DNA from: Mucilaginibacter psychrotolerans
Lineage (GTDB): Bacteria > Bacteroidota > Bacteroidia > Sphingobacteriales > Sphingobacteriaceae
Assembly (NCBI RefSeq): GCF_004519315.1
Contig: NZ_SOZE01000005.1
Coordinates: forward strand, 213,488-277,487
DNA: 64,000 bases
Direction of reading: 5' to 3'
Position 1 is the stretch's first letter. Each line of letters begins with the position of its first letter. Below the pieces are notes generated by a model, which worked only from the letters and a program-made list of their open reading frames with translations, was not told where the DNA came from and ran no database searches. A program made the position numbers and the translations under genes. Shown here in pieces: positions 52,498 through 63,247 of this stretch.

Positions 52498-52549
52498 AAC
52501 TGGCAGCAGCTTTGCTATGGTATTCGTATTCATTTAAACCGTAAAAAAC

Positions 52550-52726
52550 ATGGCAAAATATGCTGAAAAAGCAAGCGAAAAGGTTGAAGAAGTAATGCAC
52601 GAAATGAAAGAGGGCAAGCTGAAAAGCGGCAGTGGTGAAAAAGTTACCAGCAAAAAACAGGCAATAGCCATCGGCCTCTCTGAGGCGCGTAAAGAGGGCG
52701 CAAAAGCACCAAAGAAGAAAGATTAG
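52550..52726 (+). CDS. DUF6496-type small basic protein
   Basis: 58 residues: MAKYAEKASEKVEEVMHE, then MKEGKLKSGSGEKVTSKKQA, then IAIGLSEARKEG and a Lys-rich tail ending KKKD. This is the pattern of the small DUF6496 family, often found near stress- or DNA-related genes. The many Lys and Glu residues suggest a helical nucleic-acid-associated protein, but the function is not known. It follows the acetyltransferase gene by 52 bp in the same direction. Confidence 0.82.
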   Translation: MAKYAEKASEKVEEVMHEMKEGKLKSGSGEKVTSKKQAIAIGLSEARKEGAKAPKKKD

Positions 52727-52736
52727 GAGTTTCGAC

Positions 52737-53258
52737 TTATCGTTCCTCTGCCGAAAACATGGATATCACCCAATCGTTCAGCTCGCCTTTTTTGTCGAGT
52801 TCTATCAGGTGTTCTATATCCTCATCGGTTTTATGGGCTGGCTCGGCATTGTACTTATCTACCACGGCCCTTACCGCAATGATATTGGCGTTGTTTACAT
52901 CGAAACCGGTTTTGTGTTGCAAAACAAACTTAGAGAAAGCAGCCATGTAAACAAAACCTAACTGGGGGTTTTTATCGGAGAGATTCATCACCGCTTCGGT
53001 AAGCCTAATGGTTACTGCCGGCGTTCCTTTTATCCACTTGAGAAAGAATTGCGTGGCTTCCTCCATTTTTGGCGGCTGGGCCTTCCATGGCGTTTGCTGC
53101 AGCCAATCGGCAGTGCGAATGATATCGGTTTCATAGCGGGCATAGTCATCCCTGGTTTTCAGCACGTAGTTTTTAGGCACCTCGTAGGTCTGCGCAAGGG
53201 CAGATGAACCCGTCGCCAGCATCAGCAGCAATAAACCCGTTATGGCGAAACTCTTCAT
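52737..53258 (-). CDS. secreted protein of unknown function
   Basis: 173 residues with a signal peptide (ITGLLLLMLATGSSALAQ). The mature part is mostly helical (TRDDYARYETDIIRTADWLQ; FVYMAAFSKFVLQHKTGFDV, then DEDIEHLIELDKKGELNDW). I recognise no domain. It lies 7 bp after the M48 protease gene on the same strand, so it is probably the last gene of an operon with that protease and the Gfo/Idh gene. Confidence 0.75.
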   Translation of the reverse strand: MKSFAITGLLLLMLATGSSALAQTYEVPKNYVLKTRDDYARYETDIIRTADWLQQTPWKAQPPKMEEATQFFLKWIKGTPAVTIRLTEAVMNLSDKNPQLGFVYMAAFSKFVLQHKTGFDVNNANIIAVRAVVDKYNAEPAHKTDEDIEHLIELDKKGELNDWVISMFSAEER

Positions 53259-53265
53259 TATTTGC

Positions 53266-55365
53266 TTAAGCCGTGTTACCTAATAAATTAAGCTGAAAAT
53301 TCAGCAAATCTTTCTTCATTTCAAAATGGCATTTCGAAATTGCTTTAATATAGGCTTGCGTGCCCTTATTAAATACTGCAATTGCCTCGTTATTGTAGTT
53401 GGGGTGGATAAAATAAGCAGATGTGCCATCTAAATAGGCGTTTATGGCTTCGGTATCGCTTTCTGTAAGATAAGGTTTCACCTCCGCTGTTGCGATGGCT
53501 TCGCGTATCGCTGGCTTAAATATCTTTTCTTTGGCATAAATGGCATCTACCGTTTCGTGTATTTCGGAATAGGGCATACTGTGATAGATGTTGTTGAAGG
53601 TAGCCAGCACATCATTATATTGATCGTAGCGTTTCACCGCCTGCGGCTGATACGCAAAAAGTTTGCGGTACTTATCTGCAAGCGCCTGTTTATCGCCCTC
53701 AGCGGCCAGCGATAAAAAATAAATAAATACGTCCTCGTCCAACACGGCTATGGCATTTTGGGTTTGCTTTAGGTCTTCATCAATCAACGTTTTTACATAA
53801 CCGGCATCGCTACGGCTGTATTTAGTGCCTTTGTAATCAAAGGTTTTAACATCATCCCTAACCGTTATAATCATATCCATCAAGGTGATATCGTTCTCCA
53901 TACGCTCCACCGCCTCAGGCAGGCTGCAGTTCTCCGTGGCAAATAATCCCTCGAAAGTTAACTTTTGATAGGTTGCAGCTTTGGCTTCAGCAACATCCAC
54001 GTCAAATGCTGTGATGTTGCGGTCGTAATAGTTACGGTAACGTTTATCCAGGGTATCGGTGTTAACTGTTGCATCAAAATCTGCTTTAAAGTCTTCCAGT
54101 TCCACAAAGTTGGTGCCCTTTGCCTTTTCTACGCCAGCATACAAATACTCGGTTAAGCTTACCTGCAGGTCGCGGGCATTATCGAACAGCGCCCATGCCG
54201 GTGTTTCATCCGTGTCAGTTACCAGGTTTATCTTTTCGAGGGCAAGTTCGCGGTCTTCTGTTGATGGGTGTGAGCTCCATTGGTCGTCTATCACTATCTC
54301 GCTGTTGTTTACCAAAGCATCCCCTTTTTTGATCAGTGGCAACCCGGCTGTGTCCGTCGGCATTAAACGCCTTTCGGCAAACTTCCTCATTACCTCTAGC
54401 TGCTGCGGGTAAAAATTTGCCGACCGCATATTGTCGCCCAGTTTGGTATTCCAGTAATCCAGCAGGCGCGTATAGCAAAAATTGCTAATCTCCAACCTTT
54501 TCAACGAAGTTACCAGGTGGTTGCCCCCGCTTACATAGGCTGCAACGGCATCGGCATGGAACTCCATTTCGCGCGAGAGCGCCATATGGCTCTTATTGAG
54601 CACCACATACACCTGGCGCAGCACCCACTGCATGCCCTCTACTATTTTAATATTCATTACAGCCGTCAGCCGCAGTATCGAATGCCAATTGGCCCAGGCA
54701 TTCAGCATTTTGCCATATCCCTCGTTATCGTAAAGCATGTTGTATATCACCTTGTTCAGGTTATAAACATAGCTGCCGAATTTCATACTGCGCTGCGAGA
54801 AATGCCCAAACTCGTGCGCCATTACCGCCTTAAATTCCGAAACGTTTATGCTGTTGACCAAACCCAACCCTATCTTCAGGTTCTTTTTCACAGGGAAAAA
54901 CATGCTCCAGAAACTCGAATCGTAAAAAACGGCTGCGTTTACATCTGCTGTTACATATATGCGCTTAGGTTTTGGTGCGTTTGTTTCTTCAGCAATTTTA
55001 TCTATGAACGCGAAGAGCTGCGGCTGCTCCCCTCGGCTCAGCTCCATCATGCCCGAGTAATCCTGCTTTGTTTTCTTGAAAAGGAATTTGATGACAAAAA
55101 ACACCAGCATCAAGCCGGATAACATTAAGCCTATGCCTAAAACCAGCGACATGAACCCCGCTTTGCCGATAATAGCCATGCCCAGTGCCCCAAAAGCAAT
55201 GGCGATGCCTATGGCCATGAGCAACAAAAAGATATACGACAATACAAACAAGCCAATGGAGGCAATTGCTCCGTAAACCTTTTTTGTAAAAGATGCAGAG
55301 GGCTTGATGATGTTTTTATCCGCGCCCTGAGGCATTGGCGGAAAGGATAAGGTTAGGTTGTTCAT
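53266..55365 (-). CDS. M48-family membrane metalloprotease
   Basis: 699 residues. Two or three membrane helices (about 28-60 and 68-95) precede a HtpX/Ste24-like protease domain with the zinc motif HEFGH (near 184-188) and the third ligand Glu in SREMEFHADAVAAY (near 265). A long helical C-terminal region of about 400 residues without known motifs makes it much larger than HtpX. It probably works in membrane protein quality control. It begins 2 bp after the Gfo/Idh stop on the same strand. Confidence 0.9.
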   Translation of the reverse strand: MNNLTLSFPPMPQGADKNIIKPSASFTKKVYGAIASIGLFVLSYIFLLLMAIGIAIAFGALGMAIIGKAGFMSLVLGIGLMLSGLMLVFFVIKFLFKKTKQDYSGMMELSRGEQPQLFAFIDKIAEETNAPKPKRIYVTADVNAAVFYDSSFWSMFFPVKKNLKIGLGLVNSINVSEFKAVMAHEFGHFSQRSMKFGSYVYNLNKVIYNMLYDNEGYGKMLNAWANWHSILRLTAVMNIKIVEGMQWVLRQVYVVLNKSHMALSREMEFHADAVAAYVSGGNHLVTSLKRLEISNFCYTRLLDYWNTKLGDNMRSANFYPQQLEVMRKFAERRLMPTDTAGLPLIKKGDALVNNSEIVIDDQWSSHPSTEDRELALEKINLVTDTDETPAWALFDNARDLQVSLTEYLYAGVEKAKGTNFVELEDFKADFDATVNTDTLDKRYRNYYDRNITAFDVDVAEAKAATYQKLTFEGLFATENCSLPEAVERMENDITLMDMIITVRDDVKTFDYKGTKYSRSDAGYVKTLIDEDLKQTQNAIAVLDEDVFIYFLSLAAEGDKQALADKYRKLFAYQPQAVKRYDQYNDVLATFNNIYHSMPYSEIHETVDAIYAKEKIFKPAIREAIATAEVKPYLTESDTEAINAYLDGTSAYFIHPNYNNEAIAVFNKGTQAYIKAISKCHFEMKKDLLNFQLNLLGNTA

Positions 55366-55367
55366 TG

Positions 55368-56342
55368 TTATTTGAGGGTGAAAGAGTCGATTATTTTCAT
55401 CAGTACCACGGCCTCGTCTATAGTGCAGGGGTTTGGCCCCTCGTCTTTAAAGTAAGCCACTATTTTCTCTATCATGGGCTGTTGTATATGCATAGGGTGC
55501 GTAAAATCAATGGTTTCCTCACCCTTTTCGGTTTTAAGGGTTACAAACTTGCCGAAGAACGGGAAGGTGATTTTGCCTTTGGCACCCACTATTTCGCAGG
55601 CATCTATGGTTTCGCTCTGGGCTACGTTGAAGCTCCAGGAGCCGTTTACCACTACTTTGTTCTTAAATACAATGAGGCCACAAACGTGGTCGTCTGCCGG
55701 GCTGGTATTGGCCTGGTTCAGGCTGTAGCCGGTAAAATGTTCCGGCTCGCCAAAAAAGTAAAGCATCAGATCGAGCTGGTGCGGGGCCAGATCATGGAAG
55801 TAACCGCCACCTGATACCTCGGGATCCAGCCGCCAGTTAGTGCCGGGGTAAGTAGGTACCGTTGGTTCGCGATGTTGCCACATGCGTATCTGGGCAGTGC
55901 GAACCTCGCCTATAGCACCCGAATCTAATAAGTTTTTCACATGCAAAAACATGGGCAGTGCGCGGCGGTAATGGGCTACTACCAGTTTTGCGTTACCTTC
56001 TTTTACTGCTTCGGCCATGGCTTCGGCTTCGGCAGCATTGCGGGTAACCGGTTTCTCTACGTAAACATTCAGGCCTTTTGCAATGGCGCGTTTGGCATAT
56101 TCCAGGTGCGATGATGGAGGCGTGGCGATAGACACGGCGTTAACCTCCGGGTCGTCCATCAATAGTTCGGCATCGCTGTACCATTTACCCACGTTGTGAC
56201 GGCGGGCGTAGTCGGCTGCTTTTTCGGCATCGCGGCGCATTACGGCCACCAGGCTGCTATCAGCTATTTTATTGTAGGCCTGCCCGCTTTTTAGTTCGGT
56301 AACGTCGCCGCATCCGATAATGCCCCAGTTTATTGCACTCAT
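55368..56342 (-). CDS. Gfo/Idh/MocA-family oxidoreductase
   Basis: 324 residues. The N-terminal Rossmann fold starts at once (INWGIIGCGDVTELKSGQAY). EKPVTRNAAEAEAM (about 95-108) carries the conserved catalytic Lys, and GGGYFHDLAPHQLDLMLYFF (about 178-197) carries the conserved Asp/His pair. It oxidises or reduces a sugar or cyclitol with NAD(P). The substrate is not readable. It heads a tight three-gene operon with the M48 protease and a secreted protein. Confidence 0.93.
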   Translation of the reverse strand: MSAINWGIIGCGDVTELKSGQAYNKIADSSLVAVMRRDAEKAADYARRHNVGKWYSDAELLMDDPEVNAVSIATPPSSHLEYAKRAIAKGLNVYVEKPVTRNAAEAEAMAEAVKEGNAKLVVAHYRRALPMFLHVKNLLDSGAIGEVRTAQIRMWQHREPTVPTYPGTNWRLDPEVSGGGYFHDLAPHQLDLMLYFFGEPEHFTGYSLNQANTSPADDHVCGLIVFKNKVVVNGSWSFNVAQSETIDACEIVGAKGKITFPFFGKFVTLKTEKGEETIDFTHPMHIQQPMIEKIVAYFKDEGPNPCTIDEAVVLMKIIDSFTLK

Positions 56343-56349
56343 ATTTATT

Positions 56350-58645
<2,296 letters not shown>

Positions 58646-58650
58646 CATTA

Positions 58651-59493
58651 TTAATATCTCAGCGTCACCACCACCGGGTAATGGTCAGATGGCAAGCGGC
58701 CATGGTAGGTATTGGTAAGGATACCGTATCGGGTTACCTTGAATTTATTGGTAACGAAGATATGGTCGATACGCTTATCGCCTGCAGTGTTTACATCGTA
58801 GGCATTGTAGGTGTTCGACGGTGCCAGTTTAACGGGCGAAAGCTCATAACTATCGCGAAGTAATCCCGAGGTATTGATGAGCATGTAGCTCTCGTTGGTT
58901 TGGTCTACATTAAAGTCGCCGGTGAGGATAGTGGGCGTATTACCGGCCATGGCCTTTATTTTATCCATAACCAATTTGGCGCTCTCGCGGCGGGCAACGA
59001 TGCCGATATGGTCCATATGCAAATTGAAGAAGTTGAACACCAGGCCGGTTTTGAGTTCTTTAAGCTGCGCCCAGGTACAGATGCGCGGCAAGGCGGCATC
59101 CCAGCCTTTGTTGGGTTTATCGGTAATGGTCGACATCCAGAAGTTGCCCGATTTAAGCACCCTGAACTTGTCGGCTTTATAAAATATAGCCGAATGCTCG
59201 CCGCCGTGCTGCCCATCATCGCGGCCGGCGCCCAGCCATTTGTAGCCCGGCAGGCTATCGTTCAGTTGCGTTAACTGGTGATATAAGCCCTCCTGCGTAC
59301 CAAAAATATCCAGATCGTTAAAACGGATGATCTTAGCAATGTTGGGGTATCTTGCCCTCCAGCCATTGCCGGCTATGGAATCGTCCTTACTATCGTAGCG
59401 GAGATTATAGGTAGCGATATTGAGTTGCTGCGCTTTTGTGAAAGTGGCAGTTGCCGTAAGCAATAGCAGGAAAAGGAGGATTTTGATTTTCAT
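58651..59493 (-). CDS. secreted endonuclease/exonuclease/phosphatase-family protein
   Basis: 280 residues from the ATG at 59493, just before a signal peptide (IKILLFLLLLTATATFTKAQ); the frame is open to 59529. The fold is shown by LNIATYNLRYDS, DIFGTQEGLYHQL (metal-binding Glu), NFFNLHMDHIG, ILTGDFNVDQTNESY and the closing RIDHIFVTN and RLPSDHYPVVV, with the catalytic His. It could be a phosphodiesterase, a sphingomyelinase-like enzyme or a nuclease acting outside the cytoplasm. Confidence 0.9.
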   Translation of the reverse strand: MKIKILLFLLLLTATATFTKAQQLNIATYNLRYDSKDDSIAGNGWRARYPNIAKIIRFNDLDIFGTQEGLYHQLTQLNDSLPGYKWLGAGRDDGQHGGEHSAIFYKADKFRVLKSGNFWMSTITDKPNKGWDAALPRICTWAQLKELKTGLVFNFFNLHMDHIGIVARRESAKLVMDKIKAMAGNTPTILTGDFNVDQTNESYMLINTSGLLRDSYELSPVKLAPSNTYNAYDVNTAGDKRIDHIFVTNKFKVTRYGILTNTYHGRLPSDHYPVVVTLRY

Positions 59494-59579
59494 GATGGTA
59501 ATTGTTAATTGGTCAAAATTACAAATCATTGGCGTTAACCTGCAAAGTGTAGTGTTATGATTATGTTAGGGAAGGTTTC

Positions 59580-59763
59580 GTCAGCTGAAAGCTGACGCTA
59601 TGCAAGCCACGAGTTGAAAACTCGCGGCAGTGGGAAAGCATGAAGTCCTTGCATAGCGGATTTGCATCGCCAACAAGTTCTCTCCTCGCCCATGCGCGCA
59701 CTGCCCCGCTGCTCGTTCGAGATGACAAAAACCAATATCCATCCGTTGGTTGGAAACCAACGG
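59580..59763. repeat. cluster of GAA-loop hairpins, partly nested
   Basis: GTCAGCT-GAA-AGCTGAC (59580-59596); a nested unit with GCTATGCAAG (59597-59606) paired to CTTGCATAGC (59648-59657) around CGAGTT-GAA-AACTCG and GCGGCAG; and CCGTTGGTT-GGA-AACCAACGG followed by CAATG (59743-59763). The second matches the element at 42008-42118. The 341-bp gap between the phosphatase-type gene and the vWA gene holds only these repeats. Confidence 0.75.
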
Positions 59764-59834
59764 CAATGAAGGTGGGTTGGAGGGCAATGCTATTTTCAAC
59801 CACTGCAAACTGCCCACCGCTAACTGCCAACTGC

Positions 59835-61961
59835 CTATACCTCCCCTTCCCTTTTTCTCAAAAACCACTCTGCACTTAGCAATACAACCAATAAGCCGAA
59901 TATCCACTTCAGACTAATCATATCGTTGTAGCGCTTATCTTCATAAACTACGGTTTTGATGTTATCATTTTTGCGGATAAGATTGGCCAGTTGATCTATT
60001 TGCGCGGGTAACAGCATTTGCCCGCCAGAGCGTGTTGCAATGGCCTTCAGTAACTGATGATTGGCTGTGCTTTGGCGCGCCTCCAGGTTTAGTTGCTTTA
60101 CCGTGATTTGCCCGTGGGCGGTAAACTGCTGCTTGCCGTTTTTAGCGGTGGCGGTATAGCTATATTCGCCTACCGGTAGTGCGCCCGCATTTAGCTGGTA
60201 ACTTTGCCCGCTACGGGTAAACAGGAAGCTGTAATTTTTGCCGTCGCCGCTTTTTAGGGCAATGCTTACATCGGGCGTGTTCACCAGTTCCAGCGCATCG
60301 TTGTATAGCTCAGCATTAAGCAGCACATTCTCGCCCTCATCAAATATATTCTTAGATGGGTACACCCTGAAACGTTCGCGGTTGGCATTGGCGGTAAGGT
60401 ATTGCACGGACTGACTAAACAGTTCCTCCAGCGCATGGTGGTTGCTGTATTCGCGGTATTCGGCCAGTTGCCAGCGCCAAAGCCCCTCGGCGGTAAGCAC
60501 TGCGGTTCGGCGCCCACCCTCTTCGCTAAAAGCAAGCAGCGGGTAGGCCGTGGGTACGTTACCTATCTTTTGTTTTAGCAAAACCACGGTGTTAGCCTGC
60601 GCCTCGTAGGTGCCATAAGCTGACATCAACGGCGGCAGCCTGGCTATTTTGTTTTGAGTAGAGTCTGTAAGGGTGAAAGCTGTAAATGTGGGCATCGGCT
60701 GCGCAAAAACCTCCTGGGCATCGTCGCTGCCGGCATTGATGTTAACCGTTTTTTGTGCGCGGTTAAAACTGTTTATATCCGCCTGTGTACCGGCAACCAG
60801 CCACAACGGCATTTTGCCGCTTAGTATATTTTGCACTTTGCCATAACTGGCGGCAGATAGCTGGTACAATAGGACGAGGCTATAATCATTGGCGCTGATG
60901 GTGCCAAAATCGGCCATGGTGACTGATTTTACCTCGAAATTACGGTTGCTTTCTATCGATTGTTTAATAACGCTGATATCGGGGTGCGGACCATCGTACA
61001 GCAGTAATATCTTCTGCCGGGCATCCAGCACCTCCACGTAAAAGGTTTCGGTATTGTTTTGTACCGATAGCTCATTTTTTAAAGGCGAAAGGCTTAGCGT
61101 AAACTTGCGCAGGCCTTTTTTATCAGCATTCAATTTTAGCGGTATCACCTTTTTGAATGCCGCAGAGGTGATGCTGATGTTTTGGCTGCTGAGTTGCCGG
61201 CCATCTTCGGTTACCGTGAGCCGCATATTTTCGCCTGTGCTCTGGTAAGCTTCGGCTAAAATCTCTACCTCAAAATCGTTACCCAGGTAGGCGGTTTTGT
61301 TGTAATTGACGTTGCCGATAAGCAAATCGCGGCGGGGGGTTGTATCGCCCAGGGCTATGGTATAAATGCTGGTTTTGATGTTACGAGCCTCGTATTGCGG
61401 GTCGGCACCGAGGTTGTAGAGGCCATCGGTAGCCAGTATAACCGCGCCGATGTTGCGGTTTACAAAGCGATCGTTCAGTTGATGCAAGGCCGATGCGATA
61501 TCGGTTTGCTTGCCGTTGTAAGTATTGGAGAGACCATCGTGCAAATCTCTATCAAAATTGAATTCGTGTACCTCGAAGCCATCGCCGAGTTGGGATTTGA
61601 GGGCGGCGAGAGAAGCAACACCCCGGCCCTCTCCAGAGGAGGGGGAGTAAGAAGCTCTTGAAGTCCTCTCCTTTGGAGAGGATTTAGGTGAGGCTACCCC
61701 AAACAGCTTCACCGATTCGGAATTATCCTGCGCAATCAATATCAGCGGCTTTTGCGGCTGGAGGCTCACCGTTTTTATCAGGGGCGATACCAATAGTAAA
61801 GCCAGTAAGGTTACCACTATAGCACGTAAGGCAAACAGCCCATACCGCGCGGCTTTGGCCAGTTGCACGGGTTTCCTATAAAGTAGCCAGGCATACAGCA
61901 AGCCAAGCACCATACAGGCAGGCAGCCACCACCCCGAAACAGCACCCCAGCTTATAGACAT
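59835..61961 (-). CDS. von Willebrand A-like membrane protein carrying an inserted repeat peptide
   Basis: 708 residues. Two N-terminal membrane helices (about 11-28 and 43-61), a vWA-type domain with the metal site DNSES (79-83) and ATDGLYN (near 178), a long beta-rich middle, and a C-terminal helix (LKWIFGLLVVLLSAEWFL). Similar proteins in Bacteroidota have no settled role and may be Bat-like or glutamine amidotransferase-like. Residues about 92-113 (SPKSSPKERTSRASYSP, then SSGEGRG) are encoded by a palindromic repeat at 61614-61700 and are flanked on both sides by GVAS. The frame is kept, so the protein may still fold. Confidence 0.82.
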   Translation of the reverse strand: MSISWGAVSGWWLPACMVLGLLYAWLLYRKPVQLAKAARYGLFALRAIVVTLLALLLVSPLIKTVSLQPQKPLILIAQDNSESVKLFGVASPKSSPKERTSRASYSPSSGEGRGVASLAALKSQLGDGFEVHEFNFDRDLHDGLSNTYNGKQTDIASALHQLNDRFVNRNIGAVILATDGLYNLGADPQYEARNIKTSIYTIALGDTTPRRDLLIGNVNYNKTAYLGNDFEVEILAEAYQSTGENMRLTVTEDGRQLSSQNISITSAAFKKVIPLKLNADKKGLRKFTLSLSPLKNELSVQNNTETFYVEVLDARQKILLLYDGPHPDISVIKQSIESNRNFEVKSVTMADFGTISANDYSLVLLYQLSAASYGKVQNILSGKMPLWLVAGTQADINSFNRAQKTVNINAGSDDAQEVFAQPMPTFTAFTLTDSTQNKIARLPPLMSAYGTYEAQANTVVLLKQKIGNVPTAYPLLAFSEEGGRRTAVLTAEGLWRWQLAEYREYSNHHALEELFSQSVQYLTANANRERFRVYPSKNIFDEGENVLLNAELYNDALELVNTPDVSIALKSGDGKNYSFLFTRSGQSYQLNAGALPVGEYSYTATAKNGKQQFTAHGQITVKQLNLEARQSTANHQLLKAIATRSGGQMLLPAQIDQLANLIRKNDNIKTVVYEDKRYNDMISLKWIFGLLVVLLSAEWFLRKREGEV
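61614..61700. repeat. palindromic repeat element inserted in frame within the vWA gene
   Basis: Two perfect or near-perfect hairpins, CCTCTCC-TTT-GGAGAGG (61665-61681) and CCCTCTCC-A-GAGGAGGG (61627-61643), lie in a segment whose ends read GCCTCACC and GGTGTTGC on the minus strand. The text matches in style a dispersed Bacteroidota element that normally sits between genes. The inserted part is 66 bp, a multiple of three, and has no stop in the host frame. Confidence 0.75.
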
Positions 61962-62048
61962 GCCTGATTAGTAGTGAATGGAAAGTGGTGAGTAGTTCGC
62001 ATAAAAACCATACCCGCAAAATGCGAAATTATTGTGGAATGGGTTTAA

Positions 62049-62726
62049 TTAATTTTCGGGCTGCCGACGTGGGTCAACGTAATTGATGCCTTGCGCCAAA
62101 AAGAAACCTTTCAGCATGTCGGATTTTTGTTCGCAATCTGCAGTGTATCTAATTTTACGCGAACTGAGGTAATAGCGATGGCACATAAAACATAATTCGA
62201 TGTATTGTGTAAGGTTACCAGCCGCATCAAAAAAAAGGATGGCGTTGCGGGGTTCATAGCATGAATATCCATGCCCGGCAATCTCAAACGTGAGGTTTTT
62301 AACGGGTGTGAAGCCAACGTTATACAGGATATCGGTAAGCGAATCTAAACCCTTTGCACTGAGTTGCTTTATCTCCTTTATCTTGCGATAGTTCAGCTTA
62401 AACCTGTTTGGGGCCATCGGCGTTATCACCTCCTGGGTATCGTGCGGCATTGGCGGATTGATTAAGTTTCCGGCAGTATCCAGGATTTCAGCATCATGGT
62501 ACAACACAAACTCAAATGATATCAGTTTAACGCTGCCCGCGGTGCTAAACGGAAAAAAAGACCGACGTTGCGCCGCAGTGTAAGTATTCCGATGCAGGCA
62601 TTGGTCGTGCAGGATTGCTGCCCTGTCCTCGGCTTTTGTTGGCGGGCCTAATGGCCGCTTAGGCTTTTGGGCCATAACAACGCCCGGCAAAATCAACAGG
62701 CAAAAGATTAAAAGGTTTTTTTTCAA
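62049..62726 (-). CDS. secreted protein of unknown function
   Basis: 225 residues from a TTG at 62726, which directly precedes the signal peptide (KKNLLIFCLLILPGVVMAQ); a GTG at 62744 would add six polar residues. The mature protein has several Cys (CYEPRNAILFF, CFMCHRYYLSS, CEQKSD), suggesting disulfides. CFMCH looks like a c-type haem motif but stands in a strand-rich context with no other haem-protein feature. I recognise no family. Confidence 0.7.
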   Translation of the reverse strand: MKKNLLIFCLLILPGVVMAQKPKRPLGPPTKAEDRAAILHDQCLHRNTYTAAQRRSFFPFSTAGSVKLISFEFVLYHDAEILDTAGNLINPPMPHDTQEVITPMAPNRFKLNYRKIKEIKQLSAKGLDSLTDILYNVGFTPVKNLTFEIAGHGYSCYEPRNAILFFDAAGNLTQYIELCFMCHRYYLSSRKIRYTADCEQKSDMLKGFFLAQGINYVDPRRQPEN

Positions 62727-62795
62727 GTGGCAAGGTTTATGCACCTAATATACAACATTCTGAGTTGTTTATATTCGCAGTGCCTGCCGGTCCAA

Positions 62796-63158
62796 TTAAA
62801 TCATCTCCGCATTCCATTGCTCATAACCCCAGGCCGCAATGGCTTTCAATACCGGCTGCAGGCTCTCGCCTTTGGTGGTGAATTGGTAAACCACGTACGG
62901 CGGCACAACAGCCTCGGCTTTGCGACTAACCAGGTCGTCGGCCTGTAGTTGTTTCAGGTGCTGTATCAACATTTTCTCGGTAATACCGGGGATGGCGCGC
63001 CTAAGTTCGCTATAGCGTTTGGGGCCGCTCATCAACTGGTAAAGGATAATGGGTTTCCAATGCCCGCCTATTTTATTCATCACGAAGCTTACAGGGCAGG
63101 CCTGCATGCTCAGCTCTTTATTGAAGTTCCAGGTGGAGTTTTCTTTTATCTGTGTCAT
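62796..63158 (-). CDS. HxlR-family transcriptional regulator
   Basis: 120 residues from the ATG at 63158; the frame is open to 63209, but that part overlaps the operator region. The conserved start of the HxlR fold is CPVSFVMNKIGGHWKPIILY (Cys near residue 21, the redox-sensing position in some members), then RYSELRRAIPGITEKMLIQH (DNA-binding helix) and VVYQFTTKGESLQPVLKAI. It is divergent from an NmrA-like oxidoreductase gene, the common arrangement for regulators that respond to quinones or electrophiles. Confidence 0.93.
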   Translation of the reverse strand: MTQIKENSTWNFNKELSMQACPVSFVMNKIGGHWKPIILYQLMSGPKRYSELRRAIPGITEKMLIQHLKQLQADDLVSRKAEAVVPPYVVYQFTTKGESLQPVLKAIAAWGYEQWNAEMI

Positions 63159-63170
63159 GGTCGATAACTG

Positions 63171-63207
63171 CTTACTTAAGGGTAAGTACTTGTATAAAAG
63201 TAAGTAC
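63171..63207. promoter_or_regulatory. candidate HxlR operator
   Basis: Two inverted repeats: CTTAC-TTAAGG-GTAAG (63171-63186) and GTACTT-10-AAGTAC (63186-63207). The second covers the position where the -33 element of the oxidoreductase gene is expected. The short AGTACTT/AAGTACT style fits HxlR-type sites. Confidence 0.55.
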
Positions 63208-63220
63208 AAATATAACTTTG
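63190..63220 (+). promoter_or_regulatory. promoter of the NmrA-like oxidoreductase gene
   Basis: TTG (63190-63192) and TAACTTTG (63213-63220, full match to TAnnTTTG) lie 20 bp apart, with the ATG 28 bp downstream. The upstream box overlaps the operator, so binding there would block transcription. Confidence 0.55.
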
Positions 63221-63247
63221 TCTCAACAAATAAAAAATAAAAAAAAC

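Noticed and set aside
54517..55122. 201-codon plus-strand frame opposite the M48 protease
   Set aside because: It lies opposite the zinc-motif region of a convincing protease gene and has no motif of its own.
62049..62726. Cytochrome c call from CFMCH
   Set aside because: A lone motif in a strand-rich protein without an axial-ligand region or other haem-protein features.
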